Origin: Actinoplanes cyaneus
GTDB lineage: Bacteria > Actinomycetota > Actinomycetes > Mycobacteriales > Micromonosporaceae
Direction of reading: 5' to 3'
DNA length: 64,000 bases
Assembly (NCBI RefSeq): GCF_016862095.1
Contig: NZ_BOMH01000007.1
Span: 124,001-188,000 of the forward strand
The notes under the pieces: model-generated
Database searches by the model: none
Seen by the model: the letters and a program-made list of their open reading frames with translations, nothing else
What the model was told of the DNA's origin: nothing
In this document: positions 27,901 through 33,390 of the stretch, in pieces
Position numbering within the stretch: position 1 is the first letter of the stretch
Layout of the letters: each line of letters starts with the position of its first letter
Made by a program: the position numbers and the translations under genes

Positions 27901-28824
27901 GGGCAGACCCGCCTGGCCGACCAGATGGCCCGGGAGGCTGCCGCCCTCGACCAGCTGGAGTCCCGCGCCGAGACCATCGCTGACGTGAAAACCCGCGCGG
28001 CTGCCGACGCTGCCGAGCAACAGAAGAAGCGAGACGCTCGACAGGAAAAGGGGGAGCAGGCATTCGAGGGCGCCCTTGCGAAGGACGCTCTGCAGAATTA
28101 CCCGATGTTCTCCGGCCTCGATGGTCCGACCAAGGGGAAAATCGTCACCGCGTTGAACAACTGGCCGGGAGGTGTGGCCGCGGAACAGCGGACGCGGATC
28201 ATCGACTGGGCCATCGGCAGCGCTGACGGCAACGCTCGCCGTTTCGCTAACGATGTCGAGTTCGCCGTTCAGAAGCTGAAGGACACGGCCAAGGCTTACC
28301 AGAGGCCGGCCGCGGGTGGGAATCCTCAAGAGGGAAATGGGGCGCCGGCGACGGGGCTGCCTAAGAAGACCTCGCAGAAGCTCGCGGCTGAGACGTTGTC
28401 CTCCGCTGAGGGTCTTTCCCGGCTGAGCGCCGAGCTGGACGCCGATGTCCGATACGCCAAGAGCCACTTGCACATGACCGAGCTTCCGGGAGCCGTCCAT
28501 CCGGAGTTGGTCGACGCGCGAATCTCTGAGATCGGCTACCCACCGTGGGAGATGCCCGAGGCGGAGGCTTACCACGCGCACAAACATCTGAACGACATCC
28601 CGCCCGAAGATCAATTCGACGGACACCCGATCGATGTCTACAGCCGTAGCCTCGTGAAGACGATGCTCCTCGGTGAGGTCACCGTTGAGCCACTCCCCGG
28701 TGGCCGGGCGGCAATCACCTACACCAGGCCGATTCCGGACAGTAAGTATGTGGCGTTGGTGCGGGCATATCGTGACGTTGATGGCTCATTCGTCGTCGCC
28801 ACCTACGGGAAGGAAGAGGTCTGA
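15976..28824 (+). CDS. 4282-residue WXG-headed multidomain polymorphic-toxin-like protein
   Basis: The GTG at 15976 has GGGAG six bases upstream; a GTG ten codons earlier lacks a good site. Order by residue: helical WXG-like head with W79-S-G81; hydrophobic segment about 125-155; Lys/Arg/Leu-rich helices to about 345; Gly-rich hydrophobic stretch about 355-440; disordered Asp/Arg/Ser repeats about 530-900; zincin-like domain with H977-E-V-G-H981; disorder; charged RE(A/Q)-repeat coil about 1325-1400; GNAT-like domain 1 (about 1431-1690); disorder; GNAT-like 2 (about 1980-2255); a domain with SHEVSEL; GT-B domain A (about 2460-2815); GT-B domain B (about 2850-3265) with D3147-X7-E3155; GNAT-like 3 (about 3405-3665); Rel/Spo-like domain (about 3800-3995); C-terminal tip (about 4140-4282). 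The call as a T7SS-exported toxin carrier is inference from architecture and location; domain names are by motif only. Confidence 0.85.
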   Translation: MSEGDDHEVLTTILDWFSSIEEHIPGARSKVGEIILGPIPKGSANHIYDLADQWGELAQTLNDAYEDIARSANGILENWSGDEAATQFSQQWFEYVSGLRQVTEGAGQMQNGVQKYGLEVELMKFIAAVNLIMLAVGLVQLIIAAFGTFGGALAGVPPLYAACRTALLKAASTAMSKIAAISLKIMLKSMGQLFRRLPGALAHELPKALPKVIGAGRKAFPKLLAPAAKKLAPKVLAKAAWKGLRNLTPRQLIARGISRGVAEKLAARELRGLARKELRNTLNRRTRRLLQKELSKEIRGQLLKNWGRKGAAEALEKSALKSVGNLSAKEIRQMATQAAAKKGLSAEFGKYVGTRVAFGGMFMGGTDMLGQTLQAMSGNRGDFDLAHIGNSALQGAVFGAGMFGGPVGHAVGGALAGGSMAFGTEIYQVAHGQDGINWHNVEHGAAEGAKAGIIFSGQTHLEGARGHMNLGGLKIGETVHVLPGAKEGTFTVESARSRHNENLTLTSDGQFSFNSDRKGGIFRESANFNDSAAFGGRPEQLTPAAASSGTTTAAGPRTDTPTPRTDIPDRSDNGARQPETGGNRSGTPAQHRVAVDGGDGPPPGDHTPAAPDHATSDRHAVDGAGDRSARGDDSLSRTDEAPPVSRDGGGDGPDGAATVDRVGAGDHGTAGERGSSGDRSGAGAHDGAGDRGAAGGARDDLTGDRGGAGDRTDAGHDGVRENGRDRHLADRGVSGDRALTDGSSHRPGGDRMVTERPGSDHLTSDRPLSDRPATDRLVSDRPATDRPGSEHAASDRQPQDRAGSDRREVEAAPFGRLGETAARHGVDGARPREESPAVRDGRAGGDHPARSTEEPRSGRELDGGDRAHDDGTPPDGPPHDPTPEHPGDDRMASNGHETGVDPSPDSIRQGTVRFREHPEFPRLMRELEDAGFEVYETDGPHPETEYRHVYDAKGKQFVRIDKRMRVIENMRFLDFEHEVGHVRQMEDRGRFPDGPTWGTNAEKEIAPGRYVQVGGKPMIIGPRMPIVEYHVRLQEVVRLAENGVDRPILEEHIKGLSEYASEYRFQVERKPHSNKAEFAGAHFPDIPALRDQVDAIAAGLRGETPTAQAHDLPGHTAGRDGTAAEGPLAKSGENGGEQGESDRRIPPGGAHDSGLPYDSSPAHDSGPAHDSVPADDHGLARYDEPVAPEVLRVREILRGEGVPEHPADVVDRHPSTRTGHPPAEGLNQDRVASQLRARTGPEQYGDWAAHHLAEHTGSGGLRPKSPAEIVRTVDHLADQALEQVQQPVGEPRAPRGGGHEPGRPERDPQRPTPERGGREDAARDETRREHEAREQQEAREREAREREEAREREARERQEARERQEARERQEARERQEAREREARERAEAEDRARAEEAAARDHDSAGHDEPRAPHDGGPPRDPDAPRQPGEPRTSLRHFFSPEAEASPQFNEAVQREFVREFAGRDFAGLDLRVDKVSAGSRGLEVDLSVIDPASGEKVGDITRRFSLDGTFEVQHLNFDLHADYQNNGFSRAFNGHMEGWYVESGVDRILVQAGKSVGGYAWARAGYDWHLTSDYQAREVIGRLGKEVRLLDRDLSSLINATVHDQPETVDYLVAKHGYSDAASAIEGMRHQLDEANSLIDRARTRPYRSEGFPTPQEISQVGRTDQTGRGATWVGKRAMLGAGWHGSRAPEFHPEAPLRGEPKPPVHVEPEARPAEPIRDHREPDGPPPYGEPRRPDEPIRHEEPPRSEQPARPDEPFTDEQQRAMEARFREAFGPFGDEPAVRPETESARPDVPQNRFEDAATPRDDAPRNRFDEALNPQDDVAHDRPGDAHESRNEAAPGHRPYEGYRDVERRALDERLGETFRPSREETEADPWERDVQAASEDALSVLNPGSHEPARTAHEPTVHEREQWQREQEARDREWAEHQQREREAREHADTLRERFEQEARDAREEWDAARDPEVPPAREHHAPWLPGETPNVTEMIPHNAEHAAAWNSAIGDAFTAKFDGKLFGRGDMRIELMDSRHRNFDLDRGAVWTEPNRVTVKFMVKSHDGSIAGHGSWVFERAADGGLKVTNDALFLDKHAQGHGVASDLNRFMEDWYRQSDAPHITIELHAVRKGAYAWARDGYSWAVHGGGEVMTALRGQMAEIDRHLSRLNSLGEDALQPLYEKFGGNSRDQLAQQMADQRQEASALVNRAAGVKAGILPARDYPSAQEVRYVGFNGQRGPDAHWVGKDALLNGGDWHGSKVLRGPITASAVDGDFHGHARDVADPETVRALAEPALEARMPIDARYTVDVVPADSLPDGAVARSVPVDAAGRDLPDGHLPPSDGGYRIEVSDRASDLAVPRAISHEVSELGAIEQRARDGLDLSGPDTLRPGEHVPGRELSPHDLGRLAERDYLSELARDPEHAAYARSELDALDRHLGLAGDDPGSAARRELIGDARPGTARPRDTTPLHLLAFDDTAGGPMQHGTLRQLAAALGASGDHVGLRIPGIEGGELSPGVRGIPADPIPGITGRISPLLRPDHLPADTDVLIGYGQTAGVAEARRDAFPDARVVQILDTMPVDRAHLDVIAKADVVIAMGPEVAHGLRTALESHGRQPVPPVHEVIPPIDGGPPPPVRDPGSGGYRVLVANDDFGAHAEAAEAVRELRNQGVDARLRIAMRDADDTAATWHRLALSDIAGAEVDIVRLPDDPAGRRELWHGADVLLDPRGTEALDPAVTSAAGHGVPVVVHAESGAGRLLSDPLRATDGSGSVTDRGGFADHLRRTIDDLPAARDRAASLRLDLIGQYNAETAAHAVHDAISGLGDRVARVDDATWNRTLDPREVVLRNNDGVPPAEGVTTVMTVCTEYNSTAGGVITANRELSESFAAAGADVYGRVTRVDEGDFALTRAETAEGIHVRGVTEVWGVTDHKGGPDTRAMSMLLENLPPHVDVLVGNSRFGGGAARILQQHIYPDAAYVHVLHTSPEVLDAVRGNPAEGRAHADTERALMEGADLVTGIGPLLGAEAARLAGSGQPGHPPAHTIISDMPRMPGDPPVRGPRDGYTVYVQGRAGDPIKGVEFAAGVVHDLRAEGHDVRLVVRGAKEAELAGMTDRLSKIAGHPVEVRPFVKSGTPEGKAELLNDLHHADLVMMPSIQDGFGLVASEAARAGIPVVAGEGTGAGMFFGDPHYVPHELGGLATVRDHNTVQALLDAVHAKVGDADTINREQVKEILTGVDGARRDAWLGHLRTVLDGLDQQHDRAAALRDHLHRRFEVGSAARGVLQILRGEPLPEAPIGRTLHGPEAARSAVDEAAAPARVVAEAQNPITVRPEDPPAPRPEPPRPPADEPPHAPAGSGEAPSSDGAHQNPGPDVPPAGSGHDSASGSDVPPVDGGHDSGVAPEPGDPGRDAHWTERRWEQEGRRPSFDELIPETDTEAGRWSGAIHDEFARNLEGRDFGGLRVRLDESGTAISAHRGEVVVRLRIHDAEGNPAGSVERQFIREEDGRLIVRHTALDLHTEAPGFAPEFNRHMEDWYHESGVSQIEVHAVGRDAYVQARAGYDWHPDSGSDHVEPILSELRVRVEGIDQALDRLHDGTADLGELGARFGGETPQEVVANMRHERDAGQNILNRAEAGFGTADYPTPDDIATAGARDGHDIWLGKETLHGQEWTGVKPITDTGPQHARGDAPTRLSGPEIADRLRSRLGDDLADSIGRLADDPAGTDLGRLLNTPEAVDRTGAVLAELAAGEALGPSKGWLEKFNQINPGEGELFRRLDPEVNHGRDGELRTREFADAVRGEDPARDVGVRPDAAQRAAVDGYAARLGRDVLPVARQEARDIAGEVVRRTGERVRLSFDTRDAASLHAEVKRIAEGSWAEPKRPDARVGDVHDAVRIHVTAPDMATLRTVYDHVQERFGAGDGGRILRVDNTYAEPRPGLRAPAERAISLIVKVEAGGLSHTYELRLMTERAAVAADLRSVFDDRAPQGQTRLADQMAREAAALDQLESRAETIADVKTRAAADAAEQQKKRDARQEKGEQAFEGALAKDALQNYPMFSGLDGPTKGKIVTALNNWPGGVAAEQRTRIIDWAIGSADGNARRFANDVEFAVQKLKDTAKAYQRPAAGGNPQEGNGAPATGLPKKTSQKLAAETLSSAEGLSRLSAELDADVRYAKSHLHMTELPGAVHPELVDARISEIGYPPWEMPEAEAYHAHKHLNDIPPEDQFDGHPIDVYSRSLVKTMLLGEVTVEPLPGGRAAITYTRPIPDSKYVALVRAYRDVDGSFVVATYGKEEV

Positions 28825-28825
28825 G

Positions 28826-30049
28826 ATGGCGAGCCGTCAATTCACGGTGGAGGAGCTGACCAGGTTCGCGGTGCGCACTCTTCAGAGTGCCGAGCCGGGC
28901 ACGCCGCGGGCGGACACGCATCTTTCGGAGTTCTTCGACTACCTGGTCGATCTGCATGCCTTGACCCCTGGCGGTGGTCTTCCCGCCGGTGACTTCGTCC
29001 TCACCGTTGTCGCGGAATTGAACCGGCTGCGGCGTGACGCGGGGATCGCCGCGGAGTACCTGGTGGATGCGATCGAACAGGCGGGGTGGGATCGGCACGA
29101 GGACGCGCTGCGAGCCCGATCGGCACTTCAGTACGTGAATGACGATTTCGCCGGCACGGCGGTGGCCGGGATGGTCGAGGCGGAGACCCTCGCCGACGCC
29201 GACGAGGCGGTCAGGGCGAAGCTGGAGCAGTACGGTCCCGCCGACGCTGAGGAGGTGCCGGCGTTCGTACCGGTGTCGCACTGGTGGTGGGACAGTTCGT
29301 TCCGGGCAGCGATGCCGGACTGGGTGACGGTGTACCGCATCGGTGAGGCCCCGGATGCCGTGCGCCCGGTGTTCTGCATCGCCGACCGGTCGTATTCGCG
29401 GCCGTGGCTGGCTGAGGCGGCGCACTCGGAGGCGTCCGCGGCTCTTGCCGAACGCGGGTTCATCTCGTCGCTCACCGGATTCGAGGGTTCGGCCGACTCC
29501 TCGTTCGGCGGATTGCCCACGTGGGAGCAGTTCCGGCAGCGGCATTTCGTCGAGGGAGCTCCGCTGCCGGTGCGGCCCGTGCCGCCGGGGCAGGAGGACC
29601 CGCCGGGCTGGGACGCCATGAGGGCGGAGATCCTGCGAGTGGGGCGGGCCACGCTGGCCGAGCTGGAGGACATCTTCGGGGAGGCTTTCCCTGGCGCTCC
29701 GACGCAGGTGAACTCGCTCGACGGGCCGAGACGGTTCTCGCCCGCCTCGGTGTACAAGCACGAGGAGCTGTGGGGCTTCCGCATCAACGTCATGGTCTTT
29801 CCCGGGGCGGGGGACGACGTGCCGCCGCCCGACGAGGTGAGGGCGGTCGTGCCGGTTCTGCAGCGCCGGGGCTGGACGGCCGGGGCTGCCGAGGGAAGTC
29901 CGGACAAACTGCGGGTGGAAGCGGCCCGCGGCGAGTTCCGGCTGAGCGTCTTCGCCGAGTCGGGAGCGGTCACCTTCATCGTGGACTCGCCGCGGTACCG
30001 GGCGCCGGACGAGCCGGGCGCGACCTGGGTCATCGAGCCGCGGTCATGA
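28826..30049 (+). CDS. candidate immunity or accessory protein behind the giant gene
   Basis: A protein of 407 residues from the ATG at 28826, one base after the giant gene's stop, with GGAAGAGG just upstream; a longer in-frame start would lie inside the giant gene. Three parts are visible: a helical N-terminal 85 residues (FTVEELTRFAVRTLQ to AIEQAGW), a central alpha/beta region with HWWWDSSFR and PVFCIADRSYSRPWL, and a C-terminal region (about 275-400) opening with AEILRVGRATLAELEDIFG and running into beta strands such as RFSPASVYKHEELWGFRINV. There is no signal peptide, so it is predicted cytoplasmic. Being the first gene after a toxin-like tip is the usual place for a cognate immunity gene; I do not recognise the family with confidence. 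Confidence 0.75.
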   Translation: MASRQFTVEELTRFAVRTLQSAEPGTPRADTHLSEFFDYLVDLHALTPGGGLPAGDFVLTVVAELNRLRRDAGIAAEYLVDAIEQAGWDRHEDALRARSALQYVNDDFAGTAVAGMVEAETLADADEAVRAKLEQYGPADAEEVPAFVPVSHWWWDSSFRAAMPDWVTVYRIGEAPDAVRPVFCIADRSYSRPWLAEAAHSEASAALAERGFISSLTGFEGSADSSFGGLPTWEQFRQRHFVEGAPLPVRPVPPGQEDPPGWDAMRAEILRVGRATLAELEDIFGEAFPGAPTQVNSLDGPRRFSPASVYKHEELWGFRINVMVFPGAGDDVPPPDEVRAVVPVLQRRGWTAGAAEGSPDKLRVEAARGEFRLSVFAESGAVTFIVDSPRYRAPDEPGATWVIEPRS

Positions 30050-31110
30050 GGCTGGCGCGAACCCGGCGGGAAGCGCAGCTCTACCTCGACCTGGTGTCGT
30101 GTGAGTGCGGGGGACTGGGGCTCAGGGCGTGGGGTGAGGCGGTCCGGTTCGAGGACGGGACGGCCGGGTGGCGGTATGCCGGGCGGTGCGAGGCCTGCGG
30201 GCGGGATCGGGAGTTCGTCTTCCGGGGGCCGGCGATCGCGCAGGACGCGTCGGGCCGGGACCGGGTGGTCTACGGGCTGGGCGAGCGGGCCTCGGAGCTG
30301 CTCGATCCGGCGCAGTGGTTGTGGGCGGCGGAGAGGTACGCTGCGGCCGTACCGGCGGAAATTGATTCTTTGCCGGAAAAAGACCGTGTCACGGCGCGCG
30401 GGTGGCTGATGGCGGCCGTGGCGGCGATCGGCGAGGTCGAGAAGTTCCGGGGGAGGGACGGGATCCCGCCGGAGGCGTTCTGGACCGGGCCTGGGCGGGC
30501 GTGGTACGAGCGGGAGCCGTACGCCTTCCAGACCGGCCGGCTGGCTGAGCTGCGCCGGGGCTACGAACGGCGGCTACGGGCGATGCGGGGCGAGGCGCCG
30601 GCGCGGATGAGCGGTGCGCGGGCCGCTCGGGTGGCGGGAGAGAACCGGATCCGGCGGGCGTGGGCGGAGCGGTACGGCATCGACGACGAGGAATGGGTCG
30701 AGGGCGGCGCGACCGGCGCGGACCGGCGCTCGCCGACCGCCGAGCAGAGGGCCGAGCTGACCCGGGCGTTGCGTGAGGCCGCCGGGCAGGACGTGGTGAC
30801 CGGATTGTCGCTGGCCGATCCGCTGGCCGGGCTGGCCGCGTTCCGGCAGCTGATCGGCGAGGTGGAGAGTCGCTGGGCGAACGACATCGCCGGGCGTGAC
30901 CTGCGGATCGCGCTGGCGCGGGCGGCCTGTCACACGTGGCTGGTCGCGGCCGGGATCTCCGACGACGGCTGGCGTGATGAGCTCTGGAACGACCGGGTGT
31001 GGCAGGTGCCGCGCGATGCGGCGCCCGCGGCGGCCACGGTCTGGGAGATGGTTCGGGCGGCGCGGGCCGCGGTGGCCGGCGTCGACGGTGGGGAAGGGTA
31101 CCGGGCATGA
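30046..31110 (+). CDS. hypothetical zinc-ribbon-headed protein A
   Basis: A protein of 354 residues from an ATG that overlaps the previous stop (ATGA). The N-terminus has C-E-C then C-E-A-C (SCECGGLGL and RCEACGRDREF), a four-Cys zinc-ribbon pattern with beta strands between. The rest is helical and Arg/Glu/Trp-rich, with ELLDPAQWLWAAERYAAAVP and AAVAAIGEVEKF. The next gene encodes a paralog with the same plan. No known domain is recognised beyond the ribbon, and there is no membrane segment. Coupled translation with the giant protein's operon suggests an accessory or immunity role, but that is positional inference. Confidence 0.78.
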   Translation: MRLARTRREAQLYLDLVSCECGGLGLRAWGEAVRFEDGTAGWRYAGRCEACGRDREFVFRGPAIAQDASGRDRVVYGLGERASELLDPAQWLWAAERYAAAVPAEIDSLPEKDRVTARGWLMAAVAAIGEVEKFRGRDGIPPEAFWTGPGRAWYEREPYAFQTGRLAELRRGYERRLRAMRGEAPARMSGARAARVAGENRIRRAWAERYGIDDEEWVEGGATGADRRSPTAEQRAELTRALREAAGQDVVTGLSLADPLAGLAAFRQLIGEVESRWANDIAGRDLRIALARAACHTWLVAAGISDDGWRDELWNDRVWQVPRDAAPAAATVWEMVRAARAAVAGVDGGEGYRA

Positions 31111-32150
31111 CTGTTCCGCTCGCGCGCAGCAGCTTGGAGGCGCACCTTTTCATCGACATCACGCCGTGTGACTGCGGCGAGTCGCGGCTGCCCCGGTCCA
31201 GCACGACGATCACGCTCCCGGACGGCACGCTCGGCGTCCGGTACAGCGGTGTGTGCCCGTCGTGCGGCCGGTCGCGGGTGTTCGAGTTCCGGCTGCCGGA
31301 GTTCGAGGTGGAGCAGCAGCCGGACCGGGTGACCTACGGCAGCCTCGTGCGGTCGGAGCTGATCGACGCGGGACAGTGGGTCGCGACGGCGGCGCGGTAT
31401 GCGGCTCTGGTGCCGGATCCAGCCACCGGCCTGACCGGGGACGAGCGGCGGATTGCGCGCACCCGGTTGAACGCGGCGGTCTCGGCGGTGTTCGAGGCGG
31501 AGCGATTCTTGACCGACGAGTCGGACGAGATGCCGGAGTCGGCGTTCTGGTCGGTCCAGGGGCGGGAGCTGTTCGCGACCGCTCGGGACCAATTCCATCG
31601 TGACGATCTGGCTGACCTGCGTAGCCGGTACGAGGCCCGGCTCAGGCAGACCGGCTCGCGGTCCGACGAGGCGCTGAGGTGGGAGACGCCCGAGGACGCG
31701 GAGTACCGGCAGCGTCTGGCGCGCCTGCGACAGGAGTGGGCCGAGCGGCACGGGATCACCGACATCTACGACGACCGTCAGTCGACCGAGGCGCAGCGGC
31801 TGGAACTGCGGCGCGCCGAGCGGGCGCTGCTCGGGCTGGACGTGGCGACCGGGGCGAGCATGCACGGCGCCCAGAGCGCGCTCAGCGCGTTCGACTCGAT
31901 CCTTCTAGCGATTCGTCGCGAATTTCCGCAAGGGTCGGACGAGCGGGACCGACGGACGGCGGCGGCCGAGGGCGTCCGGGCCCGATGGTGCGCCGAGACC
32001 GGATGCGCCGTCTGGGACATCGACGACGACGTGTTCACGATCCCGGACGATCGGCTGCCCCCGGCCGAGTCGGCCTGGGCGATGGTCCGGGCCGCGCGGG
32101 AGGCAGCCGGGCAGGACCCGGTGACCGGCGACTTCGTGGAGGCGGTATGA
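31107..32150 (+). CDS. hypothetical zinc-ribbon-headed protein B, paralog of A
   Basis: A protein of 347 residues, start ATG overlapping the previous stop (ATGA). The Cys pattern is again C-D-C ... C-P-S-C (TPCDCGESRL and VCPSCGRSRVFEF). It shares with the preceding protein the ELIDAGQWVATAARYAALVP block, a following AAVSAVFEAERFL helix, a DLADLRSRYEARLRQ helix, an RLRQEWAERHGI/RIRRAWAERYGI block, and a C-terminal W.MVRAAR.A.AG segment. So this is a tandem duplication with strong divergence. Function unknown; predicted soluble. Confidence 0.78.
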   Translation: MTVPLARSSLEAHLFIDITPCDCGESRLPRSSTTITLPDGTLGVRYSGVCPSCGRSRVFEFRLPEFEVEQQPDRVTYGSLVRSELIDAGQWVATAARYAALVPDPATGLTGDERRIARTRLNAAVSAVFEAERFLTDESDEMPESAFWSVQGRELFATARDQFHRDDLADLRSRYEARLRQTGSRSDEALRWETPEDAEYRQRLARLRQEWAERHGITDIYDDRQSTEAQRLELRRAERALLGLDVATGASMHGAQSALSAFDSILLAIRREFPQGSDERDRRTAAAEGVRARWCAETGCAVWDIDDDVFTIPDDRLPPAESAWAMVRAAREAAGQDPVTGDFVEAV

Positions 32151-33013
32151 GCACACCGGCCGGCGACGGCGCAGTCTACTTCGGACGGCTGCGGGCGGGG
32201 GATGCGATCTCCGACCCGTCCTGGGTGTTGCGCCGGACGAGCACCGGCGACGAGATCCTGGGACGGGACGGGCGGTGGCGCCGCTCGGACATGCTGGCCC
32301 GGGCCGAACGCGGTGAGCTGCCGGGAACGTTGGAGCCGCTGGGCCCGGTGCTGCCGGGTGTGCTGGTCACGCTCGTGCAGCGGCGGTTCCACGCGGCGTG
32401 GCGGACGATCGAGCGCCAGCAGGCGGGCGAGTTCACGCTGCGGCTGGCGGTGCCCGGCACCGGCTCGGCGTACGAGCGGCTCGACGACGAGGCGCGGGCC
32501 GAGACCGCGCGGTTCCTGCGCAGGGCGCCACTGGTCGCTTCGGGGGAACAGGGCAATGTCCGTACGGACGGAATGTGGGTTTGGCCGGAAACGATCGCCC
32601 AGCAGGTACTGGAGACCGGTGAGCCGCCCGAGGACGAGTTCTTCTACCACATCCGGGCGCGCGCCTTCCTGTTCCCGGGGGAGGTCGCGCCGAGCGTGAT
32701 CGAGCGGGCGCGAGCGCTGCTGGCGATGGCCGCGGCGCCGGACGGACGGGTGCGGGAGGCGAACGTGCCTGGTCGGGAGCCCCCGCCGACGCGGGAGGAG
32801 CGGCAGCGGGCGTTGAGCGCCTGGCATGCCGAGTGGACCGCGAAGCATGCGCCGAGCACCCCGTTCCGGCCGGAGAACCACCCCGGTGACCCGGACTACG
32901 CCGCGAACTACGTCGACGTCGAGGCGTCGCCGGAGGCCGAGCGGGAGTACACCGCCCGGGCCCGCGAGATCATGGGACTGGACCCGGAGACCGGCGAGCG
33001 CACCGACCTCTGA
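32147..33013 (+). CDS. hypothetical protein, last gene of the giant-protein operon
   Basis: A protein of 288 residues, ATGA overlap with the previous gene. It opens with a small beta-rich domain (YFGRLRAGDAISDPSWVLRRTSTGDEILGRDGRWRRSDML), continues through a long helix (VLVTLVQRRFHAAWRTIERQ), and has a Trp-containing loop (GMWVWPETIAQQVLETGEPP). The C-terminal third is charged and partly disordered, with one more helix (REERQRALSAWHAEWTAKHA, about 220-240). It has no signal peptide, membrane segment or recognised domain. The four coupled genes 28826-33013 very likely form one mRNA with the giant gene. Confidence 0.75.
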   Translation: MSTPAGDGAVYFGRLRAGDAISDPSWVLRRTSTGDEILGRDGRWRRSDMLARAERGELPGTLEPLGPVLPGVLVTLVQRRFHAAWRTIERQQAGEFTLRLAVPGTGSAYERLDDEARAETARFLRRAPLVASGEQGNVRTDGMWVWPETIAQQVLETGEPPEDEFFYHIRARAFLFPGEVAPSVIERARALLAMAAAPDGRVREANVPGREPPPTREERQRALSAWHAEWTAKHAPSTPFRPENHPGDPDYAANYVDVEASPEAEREYTARAREIMGLDPETGERTDL

Positions 33014-33025
33014 CGGCGCCCGAGG

Positions 33026-33376
33026 TCAGGCGCTGCGGCGCAGCATGTCGTCGGCCAGCTCCTTGGCGAGCCGGCTGAGTGACCCGTCCGACTGGACGGC
33101 CGGGACCTCGACGCCCGGCGCCAGGCGTAGGGCGAGCTCGTCCAGCAGGTCCGCGATGGCGGTGGCGCGCTGCCGGGAGATCACCACCAGACTCCGGTCG
33201 CCGGGGGTGCGCCGGTCGACCTCGCCACCGGCGGCGGCCGGGCCGAGCCGGGTGGCCGCCTCGTCCAGCGGGATCGGACGGAACCTGTCCGGGTTGCGCT
33301 CGGCCGCGGCGTAGAGCAACCAGTGCCGGGCCGGGTCGCGCTCGGGCTGCGGCAGGGTGAGATCGGGCGGGGTCAC
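33026..33376 (-). CDS. small hypothetical protein, tandem paralog 1
   Basis: A protein of 116 residues from a GTG with GGAGGAG six bases upstream. It has an N-terminal RDPARHWLLYAAA block and a C-terminal helix-rich half with ADLLDELALRLAPGVEVPAV and SDGSLSRLAKELAD. The neighbour encoded 14 bases upstream shares RDPAQHLML, PIPLDDAA, LLNELSLRLAPG and RSDGSMSELA, so the two are duplicates. They read against the giant-protein operon, and the two transcription units converge here with a 12-base gap. No family is recognised. Confidence 0.72.
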   Translation of the reverse strand: MTPPDLTLPQPERDPARHWLLYAAAERNPDRFRPIPLDEAATRLGPAAAGGEVDRRTPGDRSLVVISRQRATAIADLLDELALRLAPGVEVPAVQSDGSLSRLAKELADDMLRRSA

Positions 33377-33390
33377 GGCGGCTCCTCCGC

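Noticed and set aside
24898..28626. 1242-codon minus-strand frame inside the giant gene
   Set aside because: The plus strand carries clear domain motifs through the same stretch; the minus translation has only shadow-type composition.
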